In this document: positions 11,804 to 21,823 of the stretch, in pieces
Position numbering within the stretch: position 1 is the stretch's first letter
Layout of the letters: every line of letters begins with the position of its first letter
Origin: Hydnum rufescens UP504
Taxonomy: Eukaryota > Basidiomycota > Agaricomycetes > Cantharellales > Hydnaceae
DNA: 64,000 nucleotides
Assembly: GCA_014904985.1 (NCBI GenBank)
Contig: MU129080.1
Location: forward strand, 41,578-105,577
Reading direction: 5' to 3'
Notes under the pieces: model-generated
Told to the model about the DNA's origin: nothing
The model's input: the letters and a program-made list of their open reading frames with translations, nothing else
The model's database searches: none
Translations under genes and position numbers: made by a program

Positions 11804-11895
11804 TAGTGTTGCCGCGACTCCTGCTCGAAGTCGGCTCGAGCCGTGAGTCGAGTCGGATACAAGCCGAGCTGTCCAAGTCGACTTGAGTCGATAAG
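11804..11895. mobile_element. hAT-like MITE terminal fragment
   Basis: Starts TAGTGTTGCCGCGACTC, nearly the same as the terminal inverted repeat of the complete MITE at 16443-17195. It continues with the same GACTCGAGTC-type words. No matching right terminus was found nearby, so this is one end only. Confidence 0.6.
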
Positions 11896-12884
11896 AATAT
11901 ACAACGAGTCTTTCACAAAAAATGACTCAATTTCTCACTATACTGTGGTTCCATAACTTCTAAACCCTTAAAGTTAGATAATTCTCTTTCCCATGACATG
12001 GTTAGGCGGCAAAGGGATCCCCAATCTAGAACACGTGACTCAATCACTCATCTGCTTATCTAACCGTCTGACGCTCGTTCCAGTCCCATTCCTCACTCTC
12101 AGTCTCCGGCATCCAGTGCTAAGTGCCTACAGTAGGTTGTAAGTTCACCAAAAAATTCAAGGTGTACTTTTTACTGCTTGTATCCCAAAGTTCATTTGTA
12201 AAAATTGAGAAATTCCCCTTAACTGAAAATATCTGGTAAAATATGGTAGGCATTGTTGTAAATCCTCTGAGCTAGCTAATGGTGCTGCCACCTGTGTCCC
12301 CCAAGACAGTGAGTTCTCAATGTGGACCAGAGCACTATTTGAACAGTTCCTTGGGCATTCACTTAGGATGGTGTTTTTCTTCCACAATTTATTATTGGCA
12401 AGCTGAGGCTATCACTTGGTGCAATTTCCGAGACTCCTTGCAGCCATACGGTATGAGTATGGCTCTGATGCCATAGTGTGAAACTGACACCGGAAGCAAA
12501 TACCACTTTAGTTCAAGTGCGCTTTGTCCATCTCACTACACCTCACTCCCTTGTCAGGTTGCCATGAAGTTCTTGAGGAGTATGAAAAATAGTTAAATAT
12601 GTCTCACTGCTGAAGGGATAGGGGATTGGGCTTGAATTGGAAGAGAAATAAGCAAGTTGTTCAAATGGTGGTGACAGACTGTATTTAACAGCCATTCAAA
12701 AAGCACCTGGCAGTTGTCTAAGGATGGTATGATTGGTCCCCGGATAAGTTTTGACCCTGGCGGCAAGCCCCATTTTAGCAGCTGAAGGAAGACTGGTCAC
12801 GAGTCTACCCACGTTCTCGGTTGAAGGCGAGCGCCGGAGTTAGCCGATCAGAATCCTGTGCAAGACTGAGTCTCCTTTCGTGCT

Positions 12885-12936
12885 TTCCTACCATCCCCGC
12901 GCTGTCCCCTTTTGCTTTCTTTCTCTCTTTTTCATC
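12885..12936 (+). promoter_or_regulatory. Pyrimidine-rich leader before RHO2 start
   Basis: A strongly CT-rich tract immediately precedes the RHO2 ATG. Such tracts are common just upstream of or around transcription starts in filamentous fungi. No TATA box is obvious. Confidence 0.35.
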
Positions 12937-14088
12937 ATGTCGTCTCAACCACCGGTAAATGAATTACTTTCTCTATCTCCTCCCTGTTCGCCTGGCTTCC
13001 ACTCACCAAATATGTCTCGTGGCCCCTCAGATCAGGCGCAAGCTTGTCATTGTGGGGGATGGAGCTTGTGGAAAGGCAAGTGAATTGTCCGTTACTGCCA
13101 AAAATCTACAATGGCAAGGGTGGTTTTCTTGAATTCATTCTTAGCTCTACCCTTCATTTTTAGACTAGTTTGCTCTGTGTGTGAGTATATGTGGGCGTGA
13201 TGAGGTGTCCTCCATCTCACTGTTTCTTAGCTTTGCAATGGGGGAATTCCCAAAAGAATACGTGAGTCTCACGTAACCTTGCTATAGTTTTCCTCTTAAT
13301 ATTTTTCTGCAGGAACCAAGTATGTTGATCCGATTGAGTGTTGAGTTTGTCTTCACTCTACCTGGAAATTTGTGATCCTATAGCAATATTTGAGAATTAT
13401 GTCGCTGAAATTCGGCTGGACGGCAAGCCTGTGCAATTAGCATTATGGGATACTGCGTACGTCTCATTTTCTCCTTTCCTTTCCTGTTGTTGAATCCTCT
13501 GCAGTGGTCAGGAAGAATATGAGGTACATATAGCGCCTTGCTCCTTTTCTCTGTCTATTTCACATCTCCGGCCGCGCCAGCGGCTTCGTCCTCTCTCGTA
13601 TTCAAAGGCCCATGTCATATTGATTGCATTCGCCATTGATACTCCTGATTCCCTTGAGAACGTAACTGTCAAGGTGAGGCTACCATACCCAAGGTACTAG
13701 GAACATCGGAGCTTGGGGTTTACATCTCTTTCACTTTGCTCAGTGGATCGAAGAGGTCCGTCAAATTTGTGGGCCTTCTGTCCCAGTCATTCTGGTCGGC
13801 TGCAAGGCCGATCTCCGCCCCCCAAATGCACCCACTCATCCAGTCTCCGAGGAGGAAGATTTGCCTTATGTTCCCCGCTCGCGCGCTGAAGCCGTCGCAA
13901 CTGCAATCGGGGCACGAACGTACAAGGAATGCTCGTCCATCAAGAATGAAGGGGTCGATGACGTATTTGAGGCTGCTACTCGAGCGAGTATGTTGTTGGG
14001 GTCGGGAGCTCATGCTTCACATGGCAGCCGAGATCGCCGATGGAGTGATGCAGGTGATGACGCGGGGAAGTGCTGTGTAGTATGTTGA
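12937..14088 (+). CDS. RHO2: Rho-family small GTPase, Rho2 type
   Basis: Membrane-tethered GTP switch of the Rho family. Rho2 proteins act in fungal cell-wall integrity and polarity signalling. Proposed exons: 12937-12954, 13031-13075, 13164-13180, 13231-13261, 13313-13319, 13384-13456, 13505-13523, 13581-13673, 13744-14088, giving 215 aa. Motifs: P-loop GDGACGKT, switch [32 protein letters not shown], a G4 equivalent VGCKADL, G5 ECSS, and a CAAX-type end KCCVVC. The words [12 protein letters not shown] and [15 protein letters not shown] favour Rho2 over Rho1/Cdc42. Oddities: intron 2 is a GC-AG intron (GCAAGT), and exon 5 is only 7 nt, supplying EP and one base of the switch I threonine. All junctions keep frame. 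The gene is convergent with the membrane-protein gene that follows. Confidence 0.93.
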
Positions 14089-14647
14089 ATAGCGCCTTTC
14101 AAATCTATCCAGCAAGATAGCCGGAACATAGGCCAGGATATTCCGCTCATGATTTTGTACATTGCACTTTCTTCTTTGTTCTCCCCGTCTCCCCTATCCA
14201 CGAATTATATTTCTTAGCTCGCAATTGACGGTGAATTTACGAGTCCTGATGTTGTCACTCGTAATGAGTACAAAGGCAGTGTAATTGCATCGATTGCCCC
14301 TCAAACTCAAATCGCTGTTATGTCCATACTCAGTTGTCTAGAATTGCCAAGAGACTATGGAAACGCAATCGTCAACTTTGGGATATGGCCTCAAGCCGAT
14401 TTTTCTCAGACGAGTTGCTAGTCACTTGCGACCCCACCGGGAGGAAAACAACCAGCCGAGATTGGCCTAGGGGGACTGGTCCCGTTCGTACTGTATATCC
14501 CGGATCTATAATCATGCAGTCGTTGCTGCGAAAGATCAATCCCCACCATTTGGAGACAACAACCGCCCTTATATTCGAGTAGACGACCCCCAGAGGCACC
14601 CTGCATTTGCAGAGGTCTGCTGTTTGCAAAGATTGGAGGGTAGGGGC
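14089..14647. other. Convergent intergenic region
   Basis: Lies between the stop codons of RHO2 (+) and the membrane-protein gene (-). It has normal CpG and presumably holds both 3' UTRs. Short open frames on both strands overlap each other and carry no family signal. Confidence 0.4.
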
Positions 14648-16207
14648 TCATAGGGCTGCCGCGGCATGGCCAAGGGAGTCTGATCCTGGGACATCTGTGG
14701 AGGTTTGTGAGTATTTTGATGCCGCAGACGAAAGTCTGGATAGTCCCTGGCCAGTGCTAGTGGAAGGGTGTCGTTTCCTGCCGGCACTTCCCATGCTCGA
14801 TCGTGTAGGAGCCCTTGTAAAATGATCTCCCGCGGCGTCCTGCGAGCACTCCCTTGGCGTTGACTCCATAGATTCAGGTCCAGAGAGGTGGGCCTTCCTA
14901 AGGAGAACGTTCGTGAACAACTTGTTGCGAAGGACATCTGCTCGCCATCCGTCGGCGGAGAGCGTCGATGGATGCTGAGGAACAACAGGTGCAGCACGAA
15001 ATCGATATGGATCATACACAATGCCTTCAGATCCTGGCAAAGGGAGATGTATGGTAGAGGGTTCCTCATAACTAAGTCCATTGTCAGTGATCACGAAAAA
15101 TGGCGCCCGAGATAGTCTTGGTGTGCCATAGATTTCAAGGGGATATGGACTGGTTTCGTCTGGGCCAAAACTGTTCGATGCGTGATTAGCGACGTGAAGG
15201 GGGTGCGAGATAGGTATCGGGTCGAGGTCAATGGACTGCGATAGCAGACTTCCCACACCCAGTCCTTCGTTCGATATGCGGCCCATACCATAGGTCCTCT
15301 GAGTGTTTGCACGATACGGCGGCCACCTGTCCTCTATATCCCTATGTATATTATCGTTCTGGAGTTTCCTCGTGTGGCGCATTTTCAGAAAAAACAATGA
15401 CAATATCAATATGAGAATGAGACCTAGGAGGGCCCCAAAAATTGACCCTACAACAACACCCACGGTACGACTAGTATTCCCTGAAGTTGGGAGACTGGAG
15501 GCGGATGGAGTCGTCGCAGGGGAAATTATGTCTATACTCGAAGGCGAAATGGGTCTGACAACTGCGGTCGCGGGTGTTGTAGTTGTTTCTGGTGCCTCAG
15601 TGGATGATGTAGATAATGCCGTAAAGAAAGGGGCGAGGTCATTGGAACCGGAGGAAGTTGAGTGGGAAGCCGACCCGGATGGGAGAGGGACTGGGGGAGG
15701 CGAAGCAGGGGCAATAACAATTAGGGGTACAGTGGTAGGTGGGGTCATGGATCCATTGGAAGTTTCAGGGGATTGCGCGACCAAGGGAGTGGAGATGGAC
15801 TTGGAGTTATATGAAGATATCGAGTGAGTGAGAGAACCAGAGGAAGGGAAGACGGGATTGGCTGAGGTAGAAGAGATCCTGACGAGGCGGGCAGTAGTGG
15901 AAGGGTTCACAGAGAGGGGCAATGAGGTAGATGATTCTGCACCATTATCAGATGCTTCATTGGAAGGCAAGATTCGAGACCTTGGTAGAATGCCCCCAGA
16001 TCGATTTAGAATGTGGAGTGGCAACAAAGGGGTTGGAACGGACTCGCTCAATGGAAACGCCTCAAACTCATTGATATTGGGCTCCATAATAAGAGACATG
16101 TGTCCGACATGTGCAAGAGGAAGTTGAGAATAAGTATAAACGGTGGAAGAGGTGCTTGCCCTGACATAGAAGTGAGAGGACGAGCGTCGGAATGAGAAAT
16201 ATTGCAT
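14648..16207 (-). CDS. Single-pass membrane protein, Ser/Thr-rich ectodomain
   Basis: A long open frame of 519 codons. Residues 60-245 are Ser/Thr/Pro-rich with few charges, like an O-glycosylated cell-surface stalk. Residues 249-274 (VGVVVGSIFGALLGLILILI and following) are one transmembrane helix, followed by basic KMRHTRK, so the remaining 245 residues should be cytoplasmic. This layout resembles fungal wall-stress-sensor-like and SKG6/Axl2-type proteins, but no domain identifies a partner or ligand. The frame starts inside what looks like the ectodomain (SHFYVRASTSSTVYTYSQLP), so one or more 5' exons up to about 16430 are probably missing; an overlapping frame there (SEPSLTRHSSVESLELH) may contribute. 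A MITE sits just upstream. Confidence 0.7.
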   Translation of the reverse strand: MQYFSFRRSSSHFYVRASTSSTVYTYSQLPLAHVGHMSLIMEPNINEFEAFPLSESVPTPLLPLHILNRSGGILPRSRILPSNEASDNGAESSTSLPLSVNPSTTARLVRISSTSANPVFPSSGSLTHSISSYNSKSISTPLVAQSPETSNGSMTPPTTVPLIVIAPASPPPVPLPSGSASHSTSSGSNDLAPFFTALSTSSTEAPETTTTPATAVVRPISPSSIDIISPATTPSASSLPTSGNTSRTVGVVVGSIFGALLGLILILILSLFFLKMRHTRKLQNDNIHRDIEDRWPPYRANTQRTYGMGRISNEGLGVGSLLSQSIDLDPIPISHPLHVANHASNSFGPDETSPYPLEIYGTPRLSRAPFFVITDNGLSYEEPSTIHLPLPGSEGIVYDPYRFRAAPVVPQHPSTLSADGWRADVLRNKLFTNVLLRKAHLSGPESMESTPRECSQDAAGDHFTRAPTRSSMGSAGRKRHPSTSTGQGLSRLSSAASKYSQTSTDVPGSDSLGHAAAAL

Positions 16208-16442
16208 GAAGCTCCAGAGATTCGACCGAGGAATGACGTGTAAGGGATGGTTCGGAATCAGGAGAGAAAGTGGTATCGATCAAGGTAGATATAGAAGTAC
16301 ACAGAATTATCATTGTCGCGTCCAGTGTGATCCAGACTCTGGTTGAGTCTGAACTCGCAGCATTGGGCCCAGAAAACATTTCGGGTCCGCCGGTCAAGTC
16401 CGGAAGACAGCTATAACTAGACTCGTGACCAGTTCCCTCGAC

Positions 16443-17195
16443 TAGTGTTGCCGTGACTCGGGCTTCGAGTCGACTTGAGTCACGAGTCAAGCCATTTCAA
16501 GCCAAGTCAAGCCAAGTTGATTGATTACAAATCATTGACTTGACTTCGACTTCAGCCGACTTGGCTTCGCTCCAAGCCAGCTCAAGTCAAATTCATGGGA
16601 AAATAAGAGCAAACACTACTGATACTTGTTCATATATGGCAGTACTATGTGGCAAATTTTAATACAGTCCTGCCTTGTGAGTGCTATGATGCCTGCCAAA
16701 TTGCAAGCAGAGTCTGCAGTGGGATGCTATGCCCAACCTTCATCAAATAGGAATCACGCACATGAAGCTTAATCTCACCAATGACAATGCAGAATGAGTG
16801 GAAACAAGCTTGCCTTTTACCTCAAGCCTCCAAGGCAAATTTCTGCCACTTCTTTATGCTTCATCAATCCGCATGCATGAGCTTAATGCTTAGTCAGCAC
16901 TTGTTTCTCGGGATGTACCGACCCTTCTCTCCGCTGCCACCCTCTGATCTGCTGTTGTTGCATGAGTCTCTTGGCAAAGTACAGTTGACACTTGATCCAG
17001 AAGGCACAGAGTGATTTTCCTGCGATGTATATATGTATTATTGTTACATACAGATATTTGACTTGAGTCAACTTCGAGTCAAGTCGAGTCGGTAAATTTG
17101 GCTTGACTTCGGAGATAAGTCAAAGTCAATGGAAGTCATGTGGAGTCGCCCGAAGTTGAGCTGAAGTCGAACCAAGCGGAGTCACGGCAACACTA
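16443..17195. mobile_element. hAT-type MITE, 753 bp, with target duplication
   Basis: Terminal inverted repeats begin TAGTGTTGCCGTGACTC and end GAGTCACGGCAACACTA. The flanks are CCCTCGAC (16435-16442) and CCCTCAAC (17196-17203). This is an 8-bp target-site duplication, the length made by hAT transposases, differing only by a CG to CA change. The ends are packed with GACTTGAGTC/GACTCAAGTC words that can fold back. There is no transposase, so the element is non-autonomous. It lies upstream of the membrane-protein gene and could affect its promoter. Confidence 0.88.
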
Positions 17196-17203
17196 CCCTC
17201 AAC

Positions 17204-19050
17204 TGGTACAATGGGGATTGCCGGCAACTGGGACACCATACATCCGAGGCTAGTTGATTTGAAATCACTGTGCAACAATCTGCACATTCCCCCCATGTCT
17301 TCTCAGAGTGTTCTGTTCCTGTATGTGGCAAATATGGGTGCTCACCCTCAATTTAACTGGTTCCTTCTGTTGCATAAGAGTGTTGTGAATTATGGGGAAG
17401 CTTCAAACTGCTGCTCAAAACCGCATGGCACCTAACTGTTGGAAATGACTTCTTGATGATACTTTGATGAATATGGATGCCAAAAATGGTGCCTCAGGGC
17501 TTGAAGGGTTTGGAGGTATGCACAGAAATTTGTTATTATCCAATTTGTTCTCATGAGGGTACTTGCATGGTGCAGGATGAGCCTTGGTGCCTTCAAACCC
17601 AGTAGCATCAAAAGACTTCTATGCACCTCCTGTCAATGTCAATTGAGACTATAAGCAATGCTGCAATGCATATTACCAGAAATATTGGCACCATTAAACA
17701 CAATAACTAGAATTTCTTTGATTGCACAATCAGCCAAACTCCATTAATTGCTATACAGTCTAAGATGAAATCCTGGATGCATGGTGTCACAGTTGCTGGC
17801 AATCCCCATCATACCAGTCCCTCTGGTAAGACAGAACTGGTCATGAATCTAGGCTATAACATCAGAACATCAGACCTGCCAATTACAGCAACAGCCAAAT
17901 TGCAATGCCAGAGACAAACATGACCCTAATGCTATGCTGTTGTCCTTGCCAATCTACTGCCTGTTGAGATGTGGGTATTGGATTTGACATGATTGAAATA
18001 TTTGTTATTTCTCCCTATTCCTTATTTGGTTAGCACCATTTATGGTACCCAGTGATATTGGGCCAGATGCCCTATATACCTCAGAGATCTGGAGTGTGTC
18101 ACTTAGTTTGACACCTCCAAACTCTAGGTATCTCCCTTTCTTTTCTTTTCCCTCATCTAGTTTGACACCTCTGAACTCTAGATATCACCCTTGGTGGGAT
18201 TCCACTGTAGATGCTTTGTAATATAGTGTATTACATAATTGAGTTAGGACTCAAGAGTCATGTATATATGGCAGATTCCATGGAATGAATAGAAAACCTT
18301 TGCCCAGATCTTCATCATATGAAACTGTGAAACCTGTCTGGCTCTGCTTCCTCTATCCATTGAGCTATCCAGTTGGCCTGTCTAGTAGCCATCAATCCTA
18401 GGCCTTTCTCTAGCTTGGGAGCTGCACCTTGGATACCAGCAGGGAAAGCAGTAAGCAGGAGAGCCCTTTCCCCTTACTGATCCCCCCTCTATTCCTCAAA
18501 TAGTGACTGGGCTAGTCACTACCTTACTCTCTTTCACCATCCACCCCTTTCCCTCACAACCTTTTCCCCTGCACTCAGAGCAAAGCCAGTGCTAAGGGTG
18601 GTGTGATTACCTCTTCTCCTATTCTCCTTATCCTCCTCCCTCCCTTGTTGACTCCACTTTGTCCAAGTATGACACAAGTACCCTCCCAGAATTAGGAGCA
18701 CTTTGTTACATGCTTCACACTGCCCTATATTAACTGCAGGTTCAATAAAATTCCAGTTCATGTTTTTTTTTTGCTTCTGCCTAAGTTTAAGGACCTCTGT
18801 TGATGTGTGCCAGTTAAGTTTACTGCCAAATTGGGACTGAGGAACTAGAAATGGTAAGTAGTATTGGTCTTCTGGTGTACACTATTGAGGCTATAATCAA
18901 AAAGGCTTGTAAGAGGTGTCACTGGATCTAATATTTCCATAGGGGAAAAAGAGACCTACTGCATGAGGACACATTTTTCCTTCATAAATATGGTACTGAA
19001 GATGGATAGCATAGGGAATACAACAATTGAACTAGGACCCAAAGAAACAC
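17204..19050. other. CpG-poor repeat debris
   Basis: No gene is supported. The stretch has almost no CG dinucleotides and includes the LTR-like copy at about 17957-18200. The other parts have no recognised boundary. Confidence 0.5.
17957..18200 (+). repeat. LTR-B copy (TGTTGAGATGT family)
   Basis: Starts CTGTTGAGATGTG. It contains GGTTAGCACCATTTATGG, a TATA-like CCCTATATACC and TAGTTTGACACCTCCAAAC, and runs toward GGGATTCCACTGTAGA. The same series of words recurs at 24531-24809 (inverted), 27388-27600, 40204-40425, 49770-50041 (inverted) and 55003-55264 (inverted). The internal TATA-like box and the TG start suggest solo LTRs. Confidence 0.55.
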
Positions 19051-19059
19051 ATGAATTGG

Positions 19060-20078
19060 CAGACTCCTACCCATTCATTCAGCAGATACCTCATTTCTCT
19101 GAGAAATAACTGAAAAAGATAGATGAGATATCTTGCTGAATACTGGCACAACTCATGTTGTGCCTTGTTGTTTCTGAGAATTTATTGACTCCCATTGCCA
19201 GTGATATATCTTCATCAGCATGCAGAGAATGACTGATGTGGTTTCTTGTGACATTGATAGTGTTCTGAAATGCTTAGAAGAGTCTCAATCTTTCAGTTCT
19301 ATATCAGATTTCATTATAAATCTCATGGCAAGCAAAGACATCAATCAGTGCCATTGGGCTAACAATTCACTTCTACTGGGATGAAGAATATGTTACAGGT
19401 GATTGGTAGCAATAAGGATGGCTGTAAACATCTACTTGAGTGGTTGTGTGAGCTATATGCAAGTGAAATCCACACCATTGCCAATGAGCACTGGATTATG
19501 ATTCAGGGCCACAAGTTTGAATGCTGATCAGATTATGGACTTCTCTCTTGGGTGGATGGCCAAAATGTTTGCAAAGTACACACATGGAGTATGGTCACTC
19601 ATACAGCTCCTCCTTGATGCTAACCATCTTGCCTGAGCTTGTGCAATGCCACAAGAGGGGGGCAGACAGTATGAAAGAGCTCTATTCCTAATGTTATAAT
19701 GTATAGGGTGTAATAAACTCTGTCCAGGAAAGATGAAGTATGTGAATACTAATGTCAACAAAGAGAACACAGGTGTACCAAGTGCATCAAACCAAAACTC
19801 ACTGTAGTGTAGACTTGGTTCAGTTTGTAGTACCTTCTGATTTTATCATCTGTTCCTCAATTCCATGTACTACATTATATTTGCATGTTTATACCTAAGG
19901 ATTGGTACCTCCAGAGTACTTCACAAAGAACCCTTTCCTTGAGATGAGAGTCAATAAATTCTCAGAAACAACAAGGCACAACACAAGTTGTGCCAGTCAT
20001 TCAGCAAGATATCTCATTTCTCTTTTTCAGTTATTCTTGGAGAAATGAGGTATCTGGGAATGAATGGGTAGGGGTCTG
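19060..20078. mobile_element. Mutator-type MITE, 1.02 kb, long TIRs
   Basis: About 135 bp at the left (from CAGACTCCTACCCATTC, 19060) reappears inverted at the right (ending GAATGGGTAGGGGTCTG, 20078) with roughly 88% identity by eye. The sequence ATGAATTGG flanks both sides (19051-19059 and 20079-20087), a 9-bp target duplication. Long TIRs with a 9-bp duplication are the hallmark of Mutator-like elements. The roughly 750-bp interior carries no transposase frame, so the element is non-autonomous. Confidence 0.82.
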
Positions 20079-20087
20079 ATGAATTGG

Positions 20088-21823
20088 CAGAATTGCCCCA
20101 GAGGGAAATTTTTCATGTGACACCCCTCTTTTTAGTTGAGTGACCCCCTGTGATGCATGACAAAGCTGGTTTAGGTTCATTTCAAGAGCCTCCATGATCC
20201 ATGACATGAACCTACAGTCAAAATTGGACAGTACACCCAGATATTGCAGCTCTTTTTTACCAGGAATCTCCTCTTTTCTTCTCTGGCACCAAGTCACTTC
20301 AAGGGTGTTAATACTGAAGTACTTTGACACCCTCTCTTGCATCCTCTCTCCTGCCACTCACTGCCTGGCTCTTGTACAGTAAATAGTATAAAAAGATGGG
20401 GCATTGTTTGTTAAATGTAAGGATGTATTCCTGTCATCATCTCTATTGACTTCAGCACATGTGGACAGGTGAATTTTGCTGATGGATCTTGGGATAAATT
20501 TCACCACTTGAGGACAATCAGAGATTAGGGGGTTTCATGCCATGAGACTTTTTCAGGAATTGAGTTGAGGATCAGTTTTGGAATCAAGTGGGAATCTGAC
20601 TTCATACATCAGATTCTCAGGTATGCAATTCCAGCTCAAGAGCTGGAATCAACATTCTGCAATTCTGGTGCTCAAGAATTGATCTCTGGAATCCAGAGTA
20701 TGTAAGGGTACAAGGGCCATGCAAGCATGACTAATGAGCTGTGCAGTCCAACCTCACTTTCTCACTATCCCAGCTTTCCCCCTGTACTGTGACCATGACC
20801 AACATGTGCCATCCCTTTGTTGAGATGTGACATGGTGCCACAAACCAATCCAGTCCATGCTGGAACAAAGCTTTGGCTTCTTCCCTCAGTTGTCCTTCCC
20901 ATTTCAGGTGACACTGAGGTAAAGTTGGTTCCACCACAATATGTGCTAGACCTGTTACTTATAACTCATGTATCATACAGTACCCCCCATTAGGTAATCA
21001 CAATACTAGTTGTCCTTCCCATTTCAGGCAACACTGAGTATGCCCCATTACCCTTTCCACTCAGCTTACATGGTATCATGGCACCCACTAGGGCACTCTC
21101 CCCTCAGTCTGTGGCTTGGCTGCACCCTTAATTCTTAGTGCTACCAGTACTGCCCCAACTTTGTATATGCCAATCAGTGGAAATTCAAACTGCCATCACA
21201 CATATTGGAGGCTAAAGGAATCTCAGTACTCATAAGAGCATATGGACACCTCCACTTGTGAATATCAGTATGGAACTATGTGAGCGGTCCCTACCTCCCC
21301 TTGTGCAGTGCTAGGAGCCTCAAGGATGTAGAGTCAAGGGGAGACAGTGTTGAGGAAAGTACAGGATGCCACCAGGGCACAAAGCCAGTCTGCAGGGAAG
21401 CTACTGGACATCTGTACATCACCTCAGATACACAGGACAGTCAGACAGTTGTAGGGGCTGAATGCAATGTTGGCAACATGGATGAAGCTGACAGACCCAT
21501 ACAGCTTCAACAACAGGGTTTGAATTCCCTCAGGTCCCCCCATTTTGGCAACTTCCTTAGGTTGACTACTTTCTGAGTGGATGTCTACCTAAGGAGGTTC
21601 TACTGAATATGTTTTCCTGTGATATTACACTCATACATGTGGTATTAGATACATGCAGTTACATTCAGGTAAATGTTGCACTGCTGGGGGTCTGAGGGTG
21701 CTGCCAGGAACTCCAGGACACTGTCACTAAATTTTTCAATCAGAATCTTGATGGAGCCACAGTTGTATACACAGCAGAAGCCACAGTGTCTATGTAGTTA
21801 CACTTGAGAAAGGTCTACAGTGG
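20088..21823 (-). repeat. Inverted, older copy of the 27.6-28.3 kb repeat
   Basis: From about 20600 the sequence matches the reverse complement of 27600-28300 with many changes. Shared words include GGCAACTTCCTTAGGTTGAC, GTGGATGTCTACCTAAGGAG and GTTCTACTGAATATG. After the LTR nest (21824-24527) the match resumes at 24528-24990, the reverse complement of 27165-27600. So one ancestral inverted copy was split by the nest. No gene is seen. Confidence 0.65.

Larger units (their letters stand above)
11473..12936. other. Intergenic region upstream of RHO2
   Basis: Apart from the hAT-like terminal fragment at 11804-11895, I see no gene here. The middle (about 12125-12620) is poorer in CpG, suggesting old repeat sequence. 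Confidence 0.4.
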
